From: Acidimicrobiia bacterium
GTDB lineage: Bacteria > Actinomycetota > Acidimicrobiia > UBA5794 > JAOTWH01
Direction: 5' to 3'
DNA length: 16,228 nt
NCBI GenBank assembly: GCA_029863035.1
Contig: JAOTWH010000028.1
Coordinates: 1-16,228 of the forward strand
Shown: one piece after another, positions 6,426-13,730 of the stretch
Numbering within the stretch: the first letter of the stretch is position 1
Layout of the letters: every line of letters starts with the position of its first letter
The notes under the pieces: generated by a model
What the model was told of the DNA's origin: nothing
Seen by the model: only the letters and a program-made list of their open reading frames with translations
Database searches by the model: none
Translations under genes and position numbers: made by a program

Positions 6426-7430
6426 ATGACCACCGACCTCCTGAAGCGACCGTTGCGCGACCTGCGAATCTCGGTGACGGACCGCTGCAACATGCGGTGC
6501 ACCTACTGCATGCCGCGCGACGTCTTCGGGTCCGATTATCCGTTCCTCCCCCGCGACGAACTGCTCTCCTTCGAGGAGATCGCCCGCGTCGTAGGCATCT
6601 TCACCCGGCTCGGGGTTGAGAAGCTTCGGCTCACGGGAGGCGAACCGCTGCTGCGCAAGGACTTGCCCAAGCTGATCGCGATGCTGCGGGCCACCGGACC
6701 TGAGCTTGACATCGCCATGACCACCAACGGGGTGCTGCTGCCTCGACATGCCGACGCCTTGGCGGAGGCAGGTCTGGATCGGGTGTCCGTCAGCCTCGAC
6801 GCTCTCGACGAGACCACCTTCGGTGCCATCACCGACACCAACGCAACGGTGGCCCAGGTCCTCGAGGGATTGGCCGCCGCCGAAGAGGCAGAGCTGGGAC
6901 CCATCAAGATCAATGCGGTCATCGTCAGAGGGGTGAACGAAGATCAGGTTCTGGCCCTCGCCGATCGCTTCCGTGGCACTTCTCACATCGTGCGCTTCAT
7001 CGAATTCATGGACGTGGGAGTCACCAATGGCTGGCGCCTCGATCAAGTGGTCCCTGCCGCCGAGATCGCCGCTCTGATCAACGGCAAATACCCGATCGAG
7101 CCGGTAGGGCGCTCCTATTCGAGCGAGGTGGCCGAACGATGGCGTTACCGCGACGGTGCAGGAGAGCTGGGCATCATCGCTTCGGTGACCCGACCGTTCT
7201 GCGGGGATTGCGCTCGAGCTCGTCTGTCGGCGGACGGCCAGCTGTTCACGTGCCTGTTCGCTGCCAGCGGCCATGACATCAAGACCCCGCTACGCGCCGG
7301 GGCTGCCGACGCCGAGCTGACAGCGCTGGCCACCGACATCTGGACCAAGCGTGATGACCGCTACAGCGAGCAAAGAACGCAGACCACTATCCCCATTGCC
7401 CGAGTGGAAATGTCGTACATCGGCGGTTGA
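6426..7430 (+). CDS. moaA: GTP 3',8-cyclase, first step of molybdenum cofactor synthesis
   Basis: This radical S-adenosylmethionine enzyme (334 aa, cytoplasmic) acts with MoaC to turn GTP into cyclic pyranopterin monophosphate. The radical-SAM cluster motif CNMRCTYC uses Cys21, Cys25 and Cys28. The C-terminal [4Fe-4S] site is Cys259-X2-Cys262-X13-Cys276 (CGDCARARL through LFTC). GGEPLLRKDL is the SAM-binding GGE motif, and the protein ends in the conserved double glycine (YIGG) that reaches into the active site. The frame stays open upstream to 6036, but that part is a translation of the repeat block (Arg/Pro-rich, unlike MoaA). I therefore chose ATG 6426, where MTTDLLKRPLRDLRIS matches the family N-terminus. 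No moaC, moaD or moaE is in the window. The upstream tup-moeB operon and the mocA-like gene support a Moco role. Confidence 0.96.
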   Translation: MTTDLLKRPLRDLRISVTDRCNMRCTYCMPRDVFGSDYPFLPRDELLSFEEIARVVGIFTRLGVEKLRLTGGEPLLRKDLPKLIAMLRATGPELDIAMTTNGVLLPRHADALAEAGLDRVSVSLDALDETTFGAITDTNATVAQVLEGLAAAEEAELGPIKINAVIVRGVNEDQVLALADRFRGTSHIVRFIEFMDVGVTNGWRLDQVVPAAEIAALINGKYPIEPVGRSYSSEVAERWRYRDGAGELGIIASVTRPFCGDCARARLSADGQLFTCLFAASGHDIKTPLRAGAADAELTALATDIWTKRDDRYSEQRTQTTIPIARVEMSYIGG

Positions 7431-7446
7431 GTGGGTTTTCGCGGTC

Positions 7447-7475
7447 GTGACTAGGTGGGGGCCCAGTTGTAGCCT
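7447..7475 (+). promoter_or_regulatory. Putative promoter of the BMP-type importer
   Basis: GTGACT (7447-7452) and TAGCCT (7470-7475), 17 nt apart, resemble a -35/-10 pair in the 116-bp gap between moaA and the BMP lipoprotein gene. The implied leader is about 65 nt and contains AGGAGG at 7535-7540. The hexamer matches are modest and no other signal was found in the gap. Confidence 0.3.
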
Positions 7476-7546
7476 GACGGCACGCCAAACGGCACTGGTT
7501 TGGTCTCGGCTATCGGCTGGGGATTACACGATCTAGGAGGCATTGC

Positions 7547-8860
7547 ATGGCGGCGAGGCGGAGAAACGGGCGATGGTCTTTCATAGCACTACTCATGGTG
7601 CTGCTGCTGGTAGCGGCAGCATGTAGCGACGACGATTCAGGCGACACCACGACCGGTGGAGCCGAGCCGCCAGCCACCGAGGCACCCGCGGGCACCGATG
7701 CCCCGGCGGGAACCGATGCCCCGGCGGGAACCGAGGCACCCATGGATGAACCGTTCGTGTTCGGCATGATCTTGGTCGGCCCGGAGAACGACCGAGGCTG
7801 GTCACAGGCTCACCGCGAGGGCGGCGAGTACGTGGAGGAGATGCTGGGCGCCGAGATGATCGTGCTCGACGTGGTTAACCCGGCCGACAGGCCAGACGTC
7901 ACAGTGGAGCAAGTGGCAGCGGACATGATCTCCCAGGGAGCTCAGCTGGTCTTCGCCACATCGGACGACATGAAGGACGGCGCGATCGCGGCTGCCGAGC
8001 AGAACCCCGGCGTCCCGTTGGTGTGGTCGTCCGGCGACAGCGCCTGGGTAGACGGCAAAGCGTTCCGACCCGACCTCACCAACCTGGCCAACTCGATGGG
8101 CAAGATGGAGTTCGGCAAGATGATCGGTGGTTGTGCCGCAGCGCTGACCACCCAGACCGGCTCCATCGGATACGTCGGTCCGCTGATCAACGATGAGACG
8201 CGCCGCCTGGTGAACTCTGCGTACTTGGGTGCAGACTATTGCTGGACCGAAGTGCGTGGTGAGACCACCCCGATCGATTTCGCAGTGAATTGGATTGGCT
8301 TCTGGTTCAACATCCCAGGCGTCACGCTCGACCCGACGGCGGTCACCAATGACTTCCTCGACGGCGGCGCCGATGTTGTCATCAGCGGCATCGACACCAC
8401 CGAGGCGTTGGTCCGCACCGGACAGCGGTTCGACGCAGGCGAAGCCGTGTACGCCGTCCCCTACGACTTCGAAGGGGCATGCTCGGAAGCTCCGGACATC
8501 TGCCTGGGTGTCCCCTACTTCAACTGGGGTCCGAGCTATCTCGAGATCGTTCAGCGGGTAATGGACGGAAGCTTCTCGAACACGTTCGAGTGGAACGGCC
8601 CAGACTGGTCCGATATCAACAACCCCGACACCAGTGCCATCGGCTGGATCCACGGTGACGGCCTGCTGAAGCACCCAGATCGGGTTGCTCAGGTAGATGA
8701 CTTCATCGGCGGTCTCGGCGACGGGTCGATCAACCTGTACACCGGACCGCTCACCTACCAGGACGGATCGCCGTTCCTGGCTGACGGCGAAGAAGCCACC
8801 GATCAACAGATCTGGTACGCAGAGCAGCTGTTGGAGGGCGTGACCGGAGCATCCGAGTAG
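7547..8860 (+). CDS. BMP-family (PnrA-like) nucleoside/purine-binding lipoprotein
   Basis: This is the extracytoplasmic binding component of a BMP/PnrA-type importer, 437 aa. The start is ATG 7547, with AGGAGG 6 nt upstream. The signal peptide (MAARRRNGRWSFIALLMVLL and on) ends at lipobox LVAAAC, with Cys26 lipidated. Residues 27-68 are an acidic, Thr/Pro-rich linker with three APAGT(D/E) repeats. The BMP fold follows: FVFGMILVGPENDRGWSQAHREG is the start typical of the family, then AADMISQGAQLVFATSDD, an NSMGKMEFGKMIGG segment and a GGADVVISGIDTTEA segment. Known BMP proteins bind nucleosides (PnrA, BmpA). Some distant relatives bind other small molecules. It precedes one ATPase and two permeases of the same system, and a purine deaminase gene lies just beyond, which favours a purine substrate. 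That substrate is an inference. Confidence 0.9.
   Translation: MAARRRNGRWSFIALLMVLLLVAAACSDDDSGDTTTGGAEPPATEAPAGTDAPAGTDAPAGTEAPMDEPFVFGMILVGPENDRGWSQAHREGGEYVEEMLGAEMIVLDVVNPADRPDVTVEQVAADMISQGAQLVFATSDDMKDGAIAAAEQNPGVPLVWSSGDSAWVDGKAFRPDLTNLANSMGKMEFGKMIGGCAAALTTQTGSIGYVGPLINDETRRLVNSAYLGADYCWTEVRGETTPIDFAVNWIGFWFNIPGVTLDPTAVTNDFLDGGADVVISGIDTTEALVRTGQRFDAGEAVYAVPYDFEGACSEAPDICLGVPYFNWGPSYLEIVQRVMDGSFSNTFEWNGPDWSDINNPDTSAIGWIHGDGLLKHPDRVAQVDDFIGGLGDGSINLYTGPLTYQDGSPFLADGEEATDQQIWYAEQLLEGVTGASE
7682..7735 (+). repeat. Three tandem 18-bp units in the BMP lipoprotein linker
   Basis: Units 7682-7699, 7700-7717 and 7718-7735 each encode APAGT(D/E). Units 2 and 3 differ only in the last base, which suggests recent slippage. 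Copy number in this linker is likely to vary between strains and would change only the spacer between membrane anchor and binding domain. Confidence 0.9.
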
Positions 8861-8877
8861 CAACAGCAACTATCGAC

Positions 8878-8909
8878 AAGAAGGGGAGGGCAATCGCCCT
8901 CCCCTTCTT
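8878..8909 (+). terminator. Perfect 14-bp stem-loop after the BMP lipoprotein gene
   Basis: The arms 8878-8891 (AAGAAGGGGAGGGC) and 8896-8909 (GCCCTCCCCTTCTT) are fully complementary around the tetraloop AATC, 17 nt after the stop codon. The 3' arm ends in TTCTT, but no U-run follows. It may end most transcripts here or protect the binding-protein mRNA. Either would give more binding protein than ATPase and permeases. Confidence 0.8.
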
Positions 8910-8940
8910 CGCGCACAAGCAAGCGAGTACCTCCAGCGGT

Positions 8941-8946
8941 TAGATT
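8941..8946 (+). promoter_or_regulatory. Possible -10 box before the ABC ATPase gene
   Basis: TAGATT matches TAnnnT and ends 9 nt before the ATG at 8956. If used, it would give a leaderless or nearly leaderless transcript for the ATPase and permeases, separate from the binding protein. No -35 element is clear. Confidence 0.25.
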
Positions 8947-8955
8947 CGAACGGGC

Positions 8956-10422
8956 ATGAGCTTGTTGCTGGAGAACATCCACAAACGCTTCGGACAGGTG
9001 CACGCCAACAACGGCATCACCATTGAAATCGAAGAAGGCACGCTGCATGGCCTGCTGGGCGAGAACGGAGCGGGCAAGTCGACGCTGATGAAGGTGCTCT
9101 CTGGGTTCATAGACCGAGACTCCGGCAGGGTGCTGCTCGACGGCAAGGAGCTCGACCTCACCACGCCCAGGACCGCTATCGGGGCGGGCGTCGGCATGTT
9201 GCACCAGGACCCACTGGTGTTCCTGCCGATCTCGGTGGTCGACAACTTCCTGATGGGTAGCCCCGGCAGCCGGCTCCTCAACAGAGCAGAAGGTGCGGCC
9301 GAGCTCCGCAAGATCAGCGAGCCATTCGGCTTCAACTTCGATCCAGAGGCACCCGCTCGAACCCTGACGGTGGGGGAGCGCCAACAGCTCGAGATCGTCC
9401 GGTTGCTATGGCTGGGAGCCAAGGTTCTCATCCTCGACGAGCCCACCACAGGCATCTCGGAGATCCAACGCGTCGATCTGTTCGCCACCCTCCGCAAGCT
9501 GGCGGAGCAAGGGATGATCGTCATCTTCGTGTCGCACAAGCTGGAGGAGGTCGAAGAGCTGTGCCAGCGAGTCACTGTGATGCGGCAAGGCCAGGTCGTA
9601 GGAGAGGCAGAATTGCCAACGCCGGCCGAGACCCTGGTCGAGATGATGTTCGGCCAGATCATCGCAGAGAGTGATCGCCCCCATGTGGAGTACGGCGAAG
9701 ACGTGCTGGCCCTCGATGCCGTCACTTTGAAGGAGGGGAACCTCACGGTGCCCGATCTGTCGCTATCGGTCGCCAGAAGCGAGGTCATCGGCTTGGCCGG
9801 CCTAGAGGGGAGCGGTCAGCGGACCTTCCTCGGCGGCTGCACCGGATTGGTTCCAGCGTTGTCAGGATCGATCACCATCGGCGGCCAGGGGATGGCGAAA
9901 CGCCACTACCGCGACTTCATGCGCCACGGGGTGCACTACTTGCCCGCAGGCAGACTCGAGGAAGGCTTGGTCGAGGGGCTAACGATCACCGAGCATTTCA
10001 TCCTGTCTGGTGAAGACAAGAGTTTCTTCGTCGATTGGGATGCTGCCCGCCAGGGCTCCCAGGAGAACATTGACCACTTCTCGATCAAGGGCTTCCACGA
10101 CTCCACCGCCGAATCGTTGTCCGGTGGCAACCAGCAAAGACTGCTGCTGGCGATGATGCCTCCCGGCCTCAAGCTGCTGCTGATGGAGCACCCCACCCGG
10201 GGCCTCGACATCGAGTCGGCCGATTGGGTGTGGACTCAGATCCTGGCCAGACGTAATGAGGGGACGGCCATCGTCTTCGCCTCAGCCGATCTCGACGAGC
10301 TGCTCCGCTATAGCGACCGAATCCTTGTCTTCTTCAACGGCCGGGTGATCAAAGAGGTCGACGCTCGATGCACCACGGGGGAGCAGTTGGGCTACCTCAT
10401 CGGTGGGAAGGAGCCAGAGTGA
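8956..10422 (+). CDS. Double-domain ABC transporter ATPase of the BMP-type (nucleoside/purine) importer
   Basis: This is a cytoplasmic ATPase with two fused nucleotide-binding halves (488 aa), as in YufO/RbsA-type systems. First half: Walker A GENGAGKS (35-42), Q-loop HQD (Gln84), signature LTVGERQQ (137-144), Walker B VLILDEP (157-163), H-loop SHK (His194). Second half: the P-loop position reads GLEGSGQRT (282-290) and lacks the Walker A lysine. The signature LSGGNQQ (388-394) is intact. The Walker B region reads LLLMEHPTRGLD, and the H-loop His is replaced (ASADLDEL). A degenerate second site is normal in this family, so this is not decay. The start ATG 8956 has no good Shine-Dalgarno but a TAGATT 9 nt upstream. 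The gene overlaps the first permease gene by 4 nt (GTGA). It lies 95 nt after the binding-protein gene, beyond the strong hairpin. Confidence 0.93.
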   Translation: MSLLLENIHKRFGQVHANNGITIEIEEGTLHGLLGENGAGKSTLMKVLSGFIDRDSGRVLLDGKELDLTTPRTAIGAGVGMLHQDPLVFLPISVVDNFLMGSPGSRLLNRAEGAAELRKISEPFGFNFDPEAPARTLTVGERQQLEIVRLLWLGAKVLILDEPTTGISEIQRVDLFATLRKLAEQGMIVIFVSHKLEEVEELCQRVTVMRQGQVVGEAELPTPAETLVEMMFGQIIAESDRPHVEYGEDVLALDAVTLKEGNLTVPDLSLSVARSEVIGLAGLEGSGQRTFLGGCTGLVPALSGSITIGGQGMAKRHYRDFMRHGVHYLPAGRLEEGLVEGLTITEHFILSGEDKSFFVDWDAARQGSQENIDHFSIKGFHDSTAESLSGGNQQRLLLAMMPPGLKLLLMEHPTRGLDIESADWVWTQILARRNEGTAIVFASADLDELLRYSDRILVFFNGRVIKEVDARCTTGEQLGYLIGGKEPE

Positions 10423-11465
10423 CCACCGAATCCCGCGCCGAACGCTGGGGGGCGATCGCGGCGCCCATCGCTCTAGCGGTGCTGGTGGCCATAGTCCTCC
10501 TCCTGCTGGCCGGGGCTAATCCGTTCGAGGCCTTCAAGTTGATCGGAGAGGGAGCCTTCTCTGGTTGGGCCAACATGGGCGAAACCCTCATGGCATGGGT
10601 GCCTTTGGTGTTGGCCTCGGCCGGGTTGATCATCACTTTCAATGCGGGATTGTGGAACATCGGCATCGAAGGCCAGATCATCCTCGGTGGTATCGCTGCT
10701 TCGTGGGCGGCCCGAGAGGTGGGTGGGCCAGGCTGGGTCGTAGTCCCGGCCGCCATCATCGCCGGAGCACTGGGCGGGATGGTGTGGGCTCTGTTCGCTG
10801 GGGTGCTGAAGACACGATTCAAGGTGAATGAGATCTTCGGCGGACTCGGGCTCGACTTCGTAGCAGCCAGTTTGGCGGTGTATCTGGTGATCGGGCCGTG
10901 GAAGCGGGAAGGCGTCGCCTCAACCAGCGGTACCGATCTATTCCGCGATGAGGCGCTGCTTCCCACCGTGGCTGAGAACAACAGGCTGTCGCTCGTGGCA
11001 ATCGGTCTAGCCATCGCCGGGGTGATATTCGTCTATTACTTGATGAAGGGCACCATGTTCGGGTTGCGCCTCAAGGCTGTGGGGCGCAATGTCCGCAGTG
11101 CGTTCTTGTTGGGCATCCCCACCAGCCGCTACATGCTTGGCGCCTTCGCGCTGTGCGGGGTGTTGGCTGGAATCGCCGGCTCGATGCAAGCGATCGGCTT
11201 CCACTTCAAGTTAATCCCGGCCATCTCGGGGGGATACGGTTTCCTTGGCATCCTCGTCGTCTTGCTTGCCGCCTTCCGGGCAGCGTGGATCGCCCCCATC
11301 GCTCTGTTCTTCATAGCCATGTCTAGAGGCAGCACTCAGCTTGCCTTGCGCCTTGACATCGACTCGGCCTTGGGTGGCGTGATAACCGGCATCCTGGTGC
11401 TGTTAGTCATCTTGGGAGGCGGCTGGCAGGCGCGGCGGCTTCTGAGACGCGAGGCCGCGTCATGA
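10419..11465 (+). CDS. ABC transporter permease, first of two (YufP-like)
   Basis: This inner-membrane subunit of the BMP-type importer (348 aa) belongs to the branched-chain/simple-sugar permease superfamily. I chose the GTG at 10419, which overlaps the ATPase stop as GTGA. The longer reading from 10368 only runs into the ATPase gene. It has about eight to ten hydrophobic segments, the first near residues 10-35. Motifs typical of the family are FNAGLWNIGIEGQIILGG, KVNEIFGGLGLDFVAASLAVY, MFGLRLKAVGRNVRSAFLLGIP and SGGYGFLGILVVLLA. The FN-GL-NIG-EGQ motif corresponds to the GxxNIGxEGQ region of YufP/COG4603 proteins. The ATGA overlap with the second permease gene implies coupled translation and one heteromeric channel. 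Confidence 0.92.
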   Translation: MTTESRAERWGAIAAPIALAVLVAIVLLLLAGANPFEAFKLIGEGAFSGWANMGETLMAWVPLVLASAGLIITFNAGLWNIGIEGQIILGGIAASWAAREVGGPGWVVVPAAIIAGALGGMVWALFAGVLKTRFKVNEIFGGLGLDFVAASLAVYLVIGPWKREGVASTSGTDLFRDEALLPTVAENNRLSLVAIGLAIAGVIFVYYLMKGTMFGLRLKAVGRNVRSAFLLGIPTSRYMLGAFALCGVLAGIAGSMQAIGFHFKLIPAISGGYGFLGILVVLLAAFRAAWIAPIALFFIAMSRGSTQLALRLDIDSALGGVITGILVLLVILGGGWQARRLLRREAAS

Positions 11466-12457
11466 TCCTGGCAGCCACCTGGAGCGAGATCTGGTCGGCG
11501 TGGGGAGACGTCTTCACCACGGCCAGCCTGGCATCGATGGTGGCGGCGGCCGGACCTCTGATCTACGCCACCATCGGTGAGACCATCACAGAGAAGGCTG
11601 GAGTCATCAACCTGAGCCTGGAGGGGTCACTCATGCTCTCGGCGCTGGCCGGCTTCGGCACGGCATTCGTGGCCGACAACGTCTTGATCGGGTTCCTGGC
11701 CGCCGCCGCAGTTGGTGCCGCCATCGCTGCCCTCATCGCCTTCGCCAGCATCGAACTGCGGCTCGATCAGATAGCAGTTGGGTTCGTGATGACGCTGCTT
11801 GCCATCGACCTCAGTGACTATCTGGGGAATCGCTTTGTCGGTGAAGCGGGTCCGGCCGTTCCGGCGTGGCCGATCCCTGGACTGTCCGACATCCCCTGGA
11901 TCGGCGAGGTCCTGTTCGACCACAACCTGTCGGTCTATGGCAGCTTCGTTGTGGTCATCGTCGCATACATCTTCATCTACAGGACCCGGCGCGGCCTTGA
12001 GCTGCAAGGCATCGGTGAGCGACCAGAAGGCGCATTCGCTCGCGGTGTCGCCGTCAACCGCATGCGCTACTTCTACACCATCGTTGGCGGGTCGCTGGTT
12101 GGAGTGGCCGGTGCCGCGTTCTCGCTCGACCAGAGGCTGGGCTGGCGCGAGGGTCTGACTCGCAACCTGGGCTGGATCGCACTCGCCATCGTCATCTTCG
12201 GCGGCTGGCACCCGATTCGGGTTGCTATCGGCGCCATCTTGTTCGGATTCCTTCAGGTGGTTGCTCTGCAGTTCCAGCCGGTTTTCCCCGGCGTGTCCCA
12301 GGTGCTGCCCACTATCCCGTTCCCGTTGATGATCTTGGCGCTGGTGATCGTCTACACCGATTGGTTCAGACGCCTGGGCGATCGCTATCCCCGATTACGA
12401 GGCATCCTCGCCGCCGATCCCCCCAGCGGCATCGGCGTGGCGTTCCATCCGGAATAG
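11462..12457 (+). CDS. ABC transporter permease, second of two (YufQ-like)
   Basis: This is the partner permease (331 aa, inner membrane). The start is ATG 11462, overlapping the previous stop as ATGA. GPLIYATIGETITEKAGVIN with the following NLSLEGSLMLSALAG is the hallmark of the COG1079/YufQ half of these importers. Later motifs include YRTRRGLELQGIGERPEGAF, GVAVNRMRY and a GVAGAAFSLDQ segment. There are about eight hydrophobic segments. With it the importer is complete: one binding lipoprotein, one double ATPase and two permeases. Its stop is followed within 20 nt by repeat copy 3, and the next gene converges on it from the other strand. In known systems of this type the cargo is a nucleoside or a related purine or pyrimidine. 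Here that is supported only by the neighbouring deaminase. Confidence 0.92.
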   Translation: MILAATWSEIWSAWGDVFTTASLASMVAAAGPLIYATIGETITEKAGVINLSLEGSLMLSALAGFGTAFVADNVLIGFLAAAAVGAAIAALIAFASIELRLDQIAVGFVMTLLAIDLSDYLGNRFVGEAGPAVPAWPIPGLSDIPWIGEVLFDHNLSVYGSFVVVIVAYIFIYRTRRGLELQGIGERPEGAFARGVAVNRMRYFYTIVGGSLVGVAGAAFSLDQRLGWREGLTRNLGWIALAIVIFGGWHPIRVAIGAILFGFLQVVALQFQPVFPGVSQVLPTIPFPLMILALVIVYTDWFRRLGDRYPRLRGILAADPPSGIGVAFHPE

Positions 12458-12474
12458 AGAGTCTTCCTTCGTAT

Positions 12475-12646
12475 TTCCCTTCTCCCGCGAAGCGGGGGAA
12501 GTACCTCGGGCCGAAGGCTCGAGGGGATGGGGGAGCTGCTCTGCGACCGCGGTGGCGCGTCGGAGGTGCTGCACATCCACTCCCCCTCCGACCTCGGCCT
12601 GTGGCCTCGGCCACCTCCCCCACCCTGCGGGCGGTGGAGGGGAAGG
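12475..12646. repeat. Composite palindromic repeat, copy 3
   Basis: This copy sits between two convergent genes. A stem TTCTCCCGC/GCGGGGGAA leads to GGGGATGGGGGAGCTG and a core that matches copy 1 almost base for base (TGCGACCGCGGTGGCGCGTC, GGAGGTGCTGCACATC). It then runs through CTCCCCCTCCGACCTCGGCC, GGCCTCGGCCACCTCCCCCA and a closing GGAGGGGAAGG. Read in one frame, both this copy and copy 1 give RPRWRVGGAAH, which is how the match first shows. The next 13 bp hold a short direct repeat (CGAGTTA twice, 12656-12669) that runs into the deaminase stop codon. It probably separates the two convergent transcripts. Confidence 0.85.
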
Positions 12647-12659
12647 AACGCGAAACGAG

Positions 12660-13670
12660 TTACGAGTTACTTCTCACGAACTCGTCGATCTCCCCCAAGA
12701 TCTCTGCCTTGCGGTCTTCCGAGGCGAACGAGCCGGTAACCGAGTTGCGGGCGATGGTGGCGACCTCGTCCTTTGTCAATTCCAGTGCCACCGCGGTGGC
12801 GGCGTAGTTGTCGCCGATGTAGCCGCCGAAATACGAGGGGTCGTCGCTGTTGATCGTGACGTTCACACCGCGCTCCAGCATCTCCTTGAGGCTGTGATCC
12901 TGTAGCCGGTCGAACACCCGCAGCTTGACATTGGAGATGGGGCACATGGTGAGAGGGATCTCCTCATCGGCCAGCCTCTGAATGAGTTCGTCGTCCTCGC
13001 GGGCTCTGATCCCGTGATCTATGCGTTCGGCGCCCAGGAAGTCAAGGGCTCCGGTTACATACGACGGCGGACCTTCCTCTCCAGCGTGTGCCACGGTGTG
13101 AAAGCCTTCGGCGCGGGCACGGTCGAATACCGCCGCGAACCTCTCCGGCGGATTGTCCACCTCAGAAGAGTCGAGCCCCACCCCGATGATCTGGTCCCTG
13201 TAGGGGAGAGCCTCTTCCAGGGTCGCCATTGCCGCGCCCTCATCGAGATGGCGCAAGAAACAGATAATGAGCTCGGTGCTAACGCCGAGCTCGTCGAACC
13301 CTTCTTCGCGGGCAGCCCGGAACCCGTCCATCACCGAAGCGAATGGAACCCCTCGGTTGATGTGCGTCTGAGCATCGAAGAACATCTCGGCGTGACGGAC
13401 GTTGTCGGCGTGCGCCTTCCACAGGTAGGCCAGCATCAGGTCGTGGAAGTCCTGGTCGGTACGCAGTACCTCCGCCCCCACGTAGTAGATGTCGAGGAAG
13501 CTCTGTAGATCCGAGAACTCGTAGGCCGCCCTGATCGCATCGACGTCGGGAAAGGCCAGAGCCACGTTGTTGCGCGTCGCCAGTTCCATCATCATCTCGG
13601 GCTCAAGGGTGCCCTCTATGTGAAGGTGCAATTCGGCCTTGGGAACGGATCTTGCGAACGCCTCAACCAT
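12660..13670 (-). CDS. Adenosine/adenine deaminase family protein, probably adenine deaminase
   Basis: This zinc hydrolase (336 aa, cytoplasmic) should deaminate adenine to hypoxanthine or adenosine to inosine. Metal and catalytic residues are present: HLH (His15, His17), His195 and Glu198 in AHAGE, His219 in RIDHG, and Asp276/Asp277 in NSDDP. Several stretches fit the adenine deaminase branch (PA0148/Aah1-like) better than classical adenosine deaminase: PKAELHLHIEGTLEPE, DLQSFLDIYYVGAEVLRT, GVGLDSSEVDNPPERF and AHAGEEGPPSY. The length fits (about 315-340 aa). I chose ATG 13670. No Shine-Dalgarno or TAnnnT box is evident. It lies downstream of and convergent with the BMP-type importer, which suggests purine salvage or breakdown. 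Adenine specificity is inferred from sequence memory, not tested. Confidence 0.88.
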   Translation of the reverse strand: MVEAFARSVPKAELHLHIEGTLEPEMMMELATRNNVALAFPDVDAIRAAYEFSDLQSFLDIYYVGAEVLRTDQDFHDLMLAYLWKAHADNVRHAEMFFDAQTHINRGVPFASVMDGFRAAREEGFDELGVSTELIICFLRHLDEGAAMATLEEALPYRDQIIGVGLDSSEVDNPPERFAAVFDRARAEGFHTVAHAGEEGPPSYVTGALDFLGAERIDHGIRAREDDELIQRLADEEIPLTMCPISNVKLRVFDRLQDHSLKEMLERGVNVTINSDDPSYFGGYIGDNYAATAVALELTKDEVATIARNSVTGSFASEDRKAEILGEIDEFVRSNS

Positions 13671-13730
13671 CGTTCAAGGCATTCAAGCATGCGATCGCGC
13701 TGCCGATAAACCATCGAGAAGATGACTCCA

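Noticed and set aside
8940..8956. GATTCGAAC, resembling a tRNA T-loop on the minus strand
   Set aside because: No acceptor stem, anticodon arm or CCA end can be built around it.
8956..10422. Missing Walker A lysine in the second half of the ATPase as a sign of decay
   Set aside because: Proteins of the YufO type normally have a degenerate second P-loop, and the rest of the gene is intact.
12361..12807. A 148-codon plus-strand frame across repeat copy 3
   Set aside because: It begins inside the second permease gene, crosses the repeat and ends antisense to the deaminase. Its only notable peptide is the repeat-encoded one.
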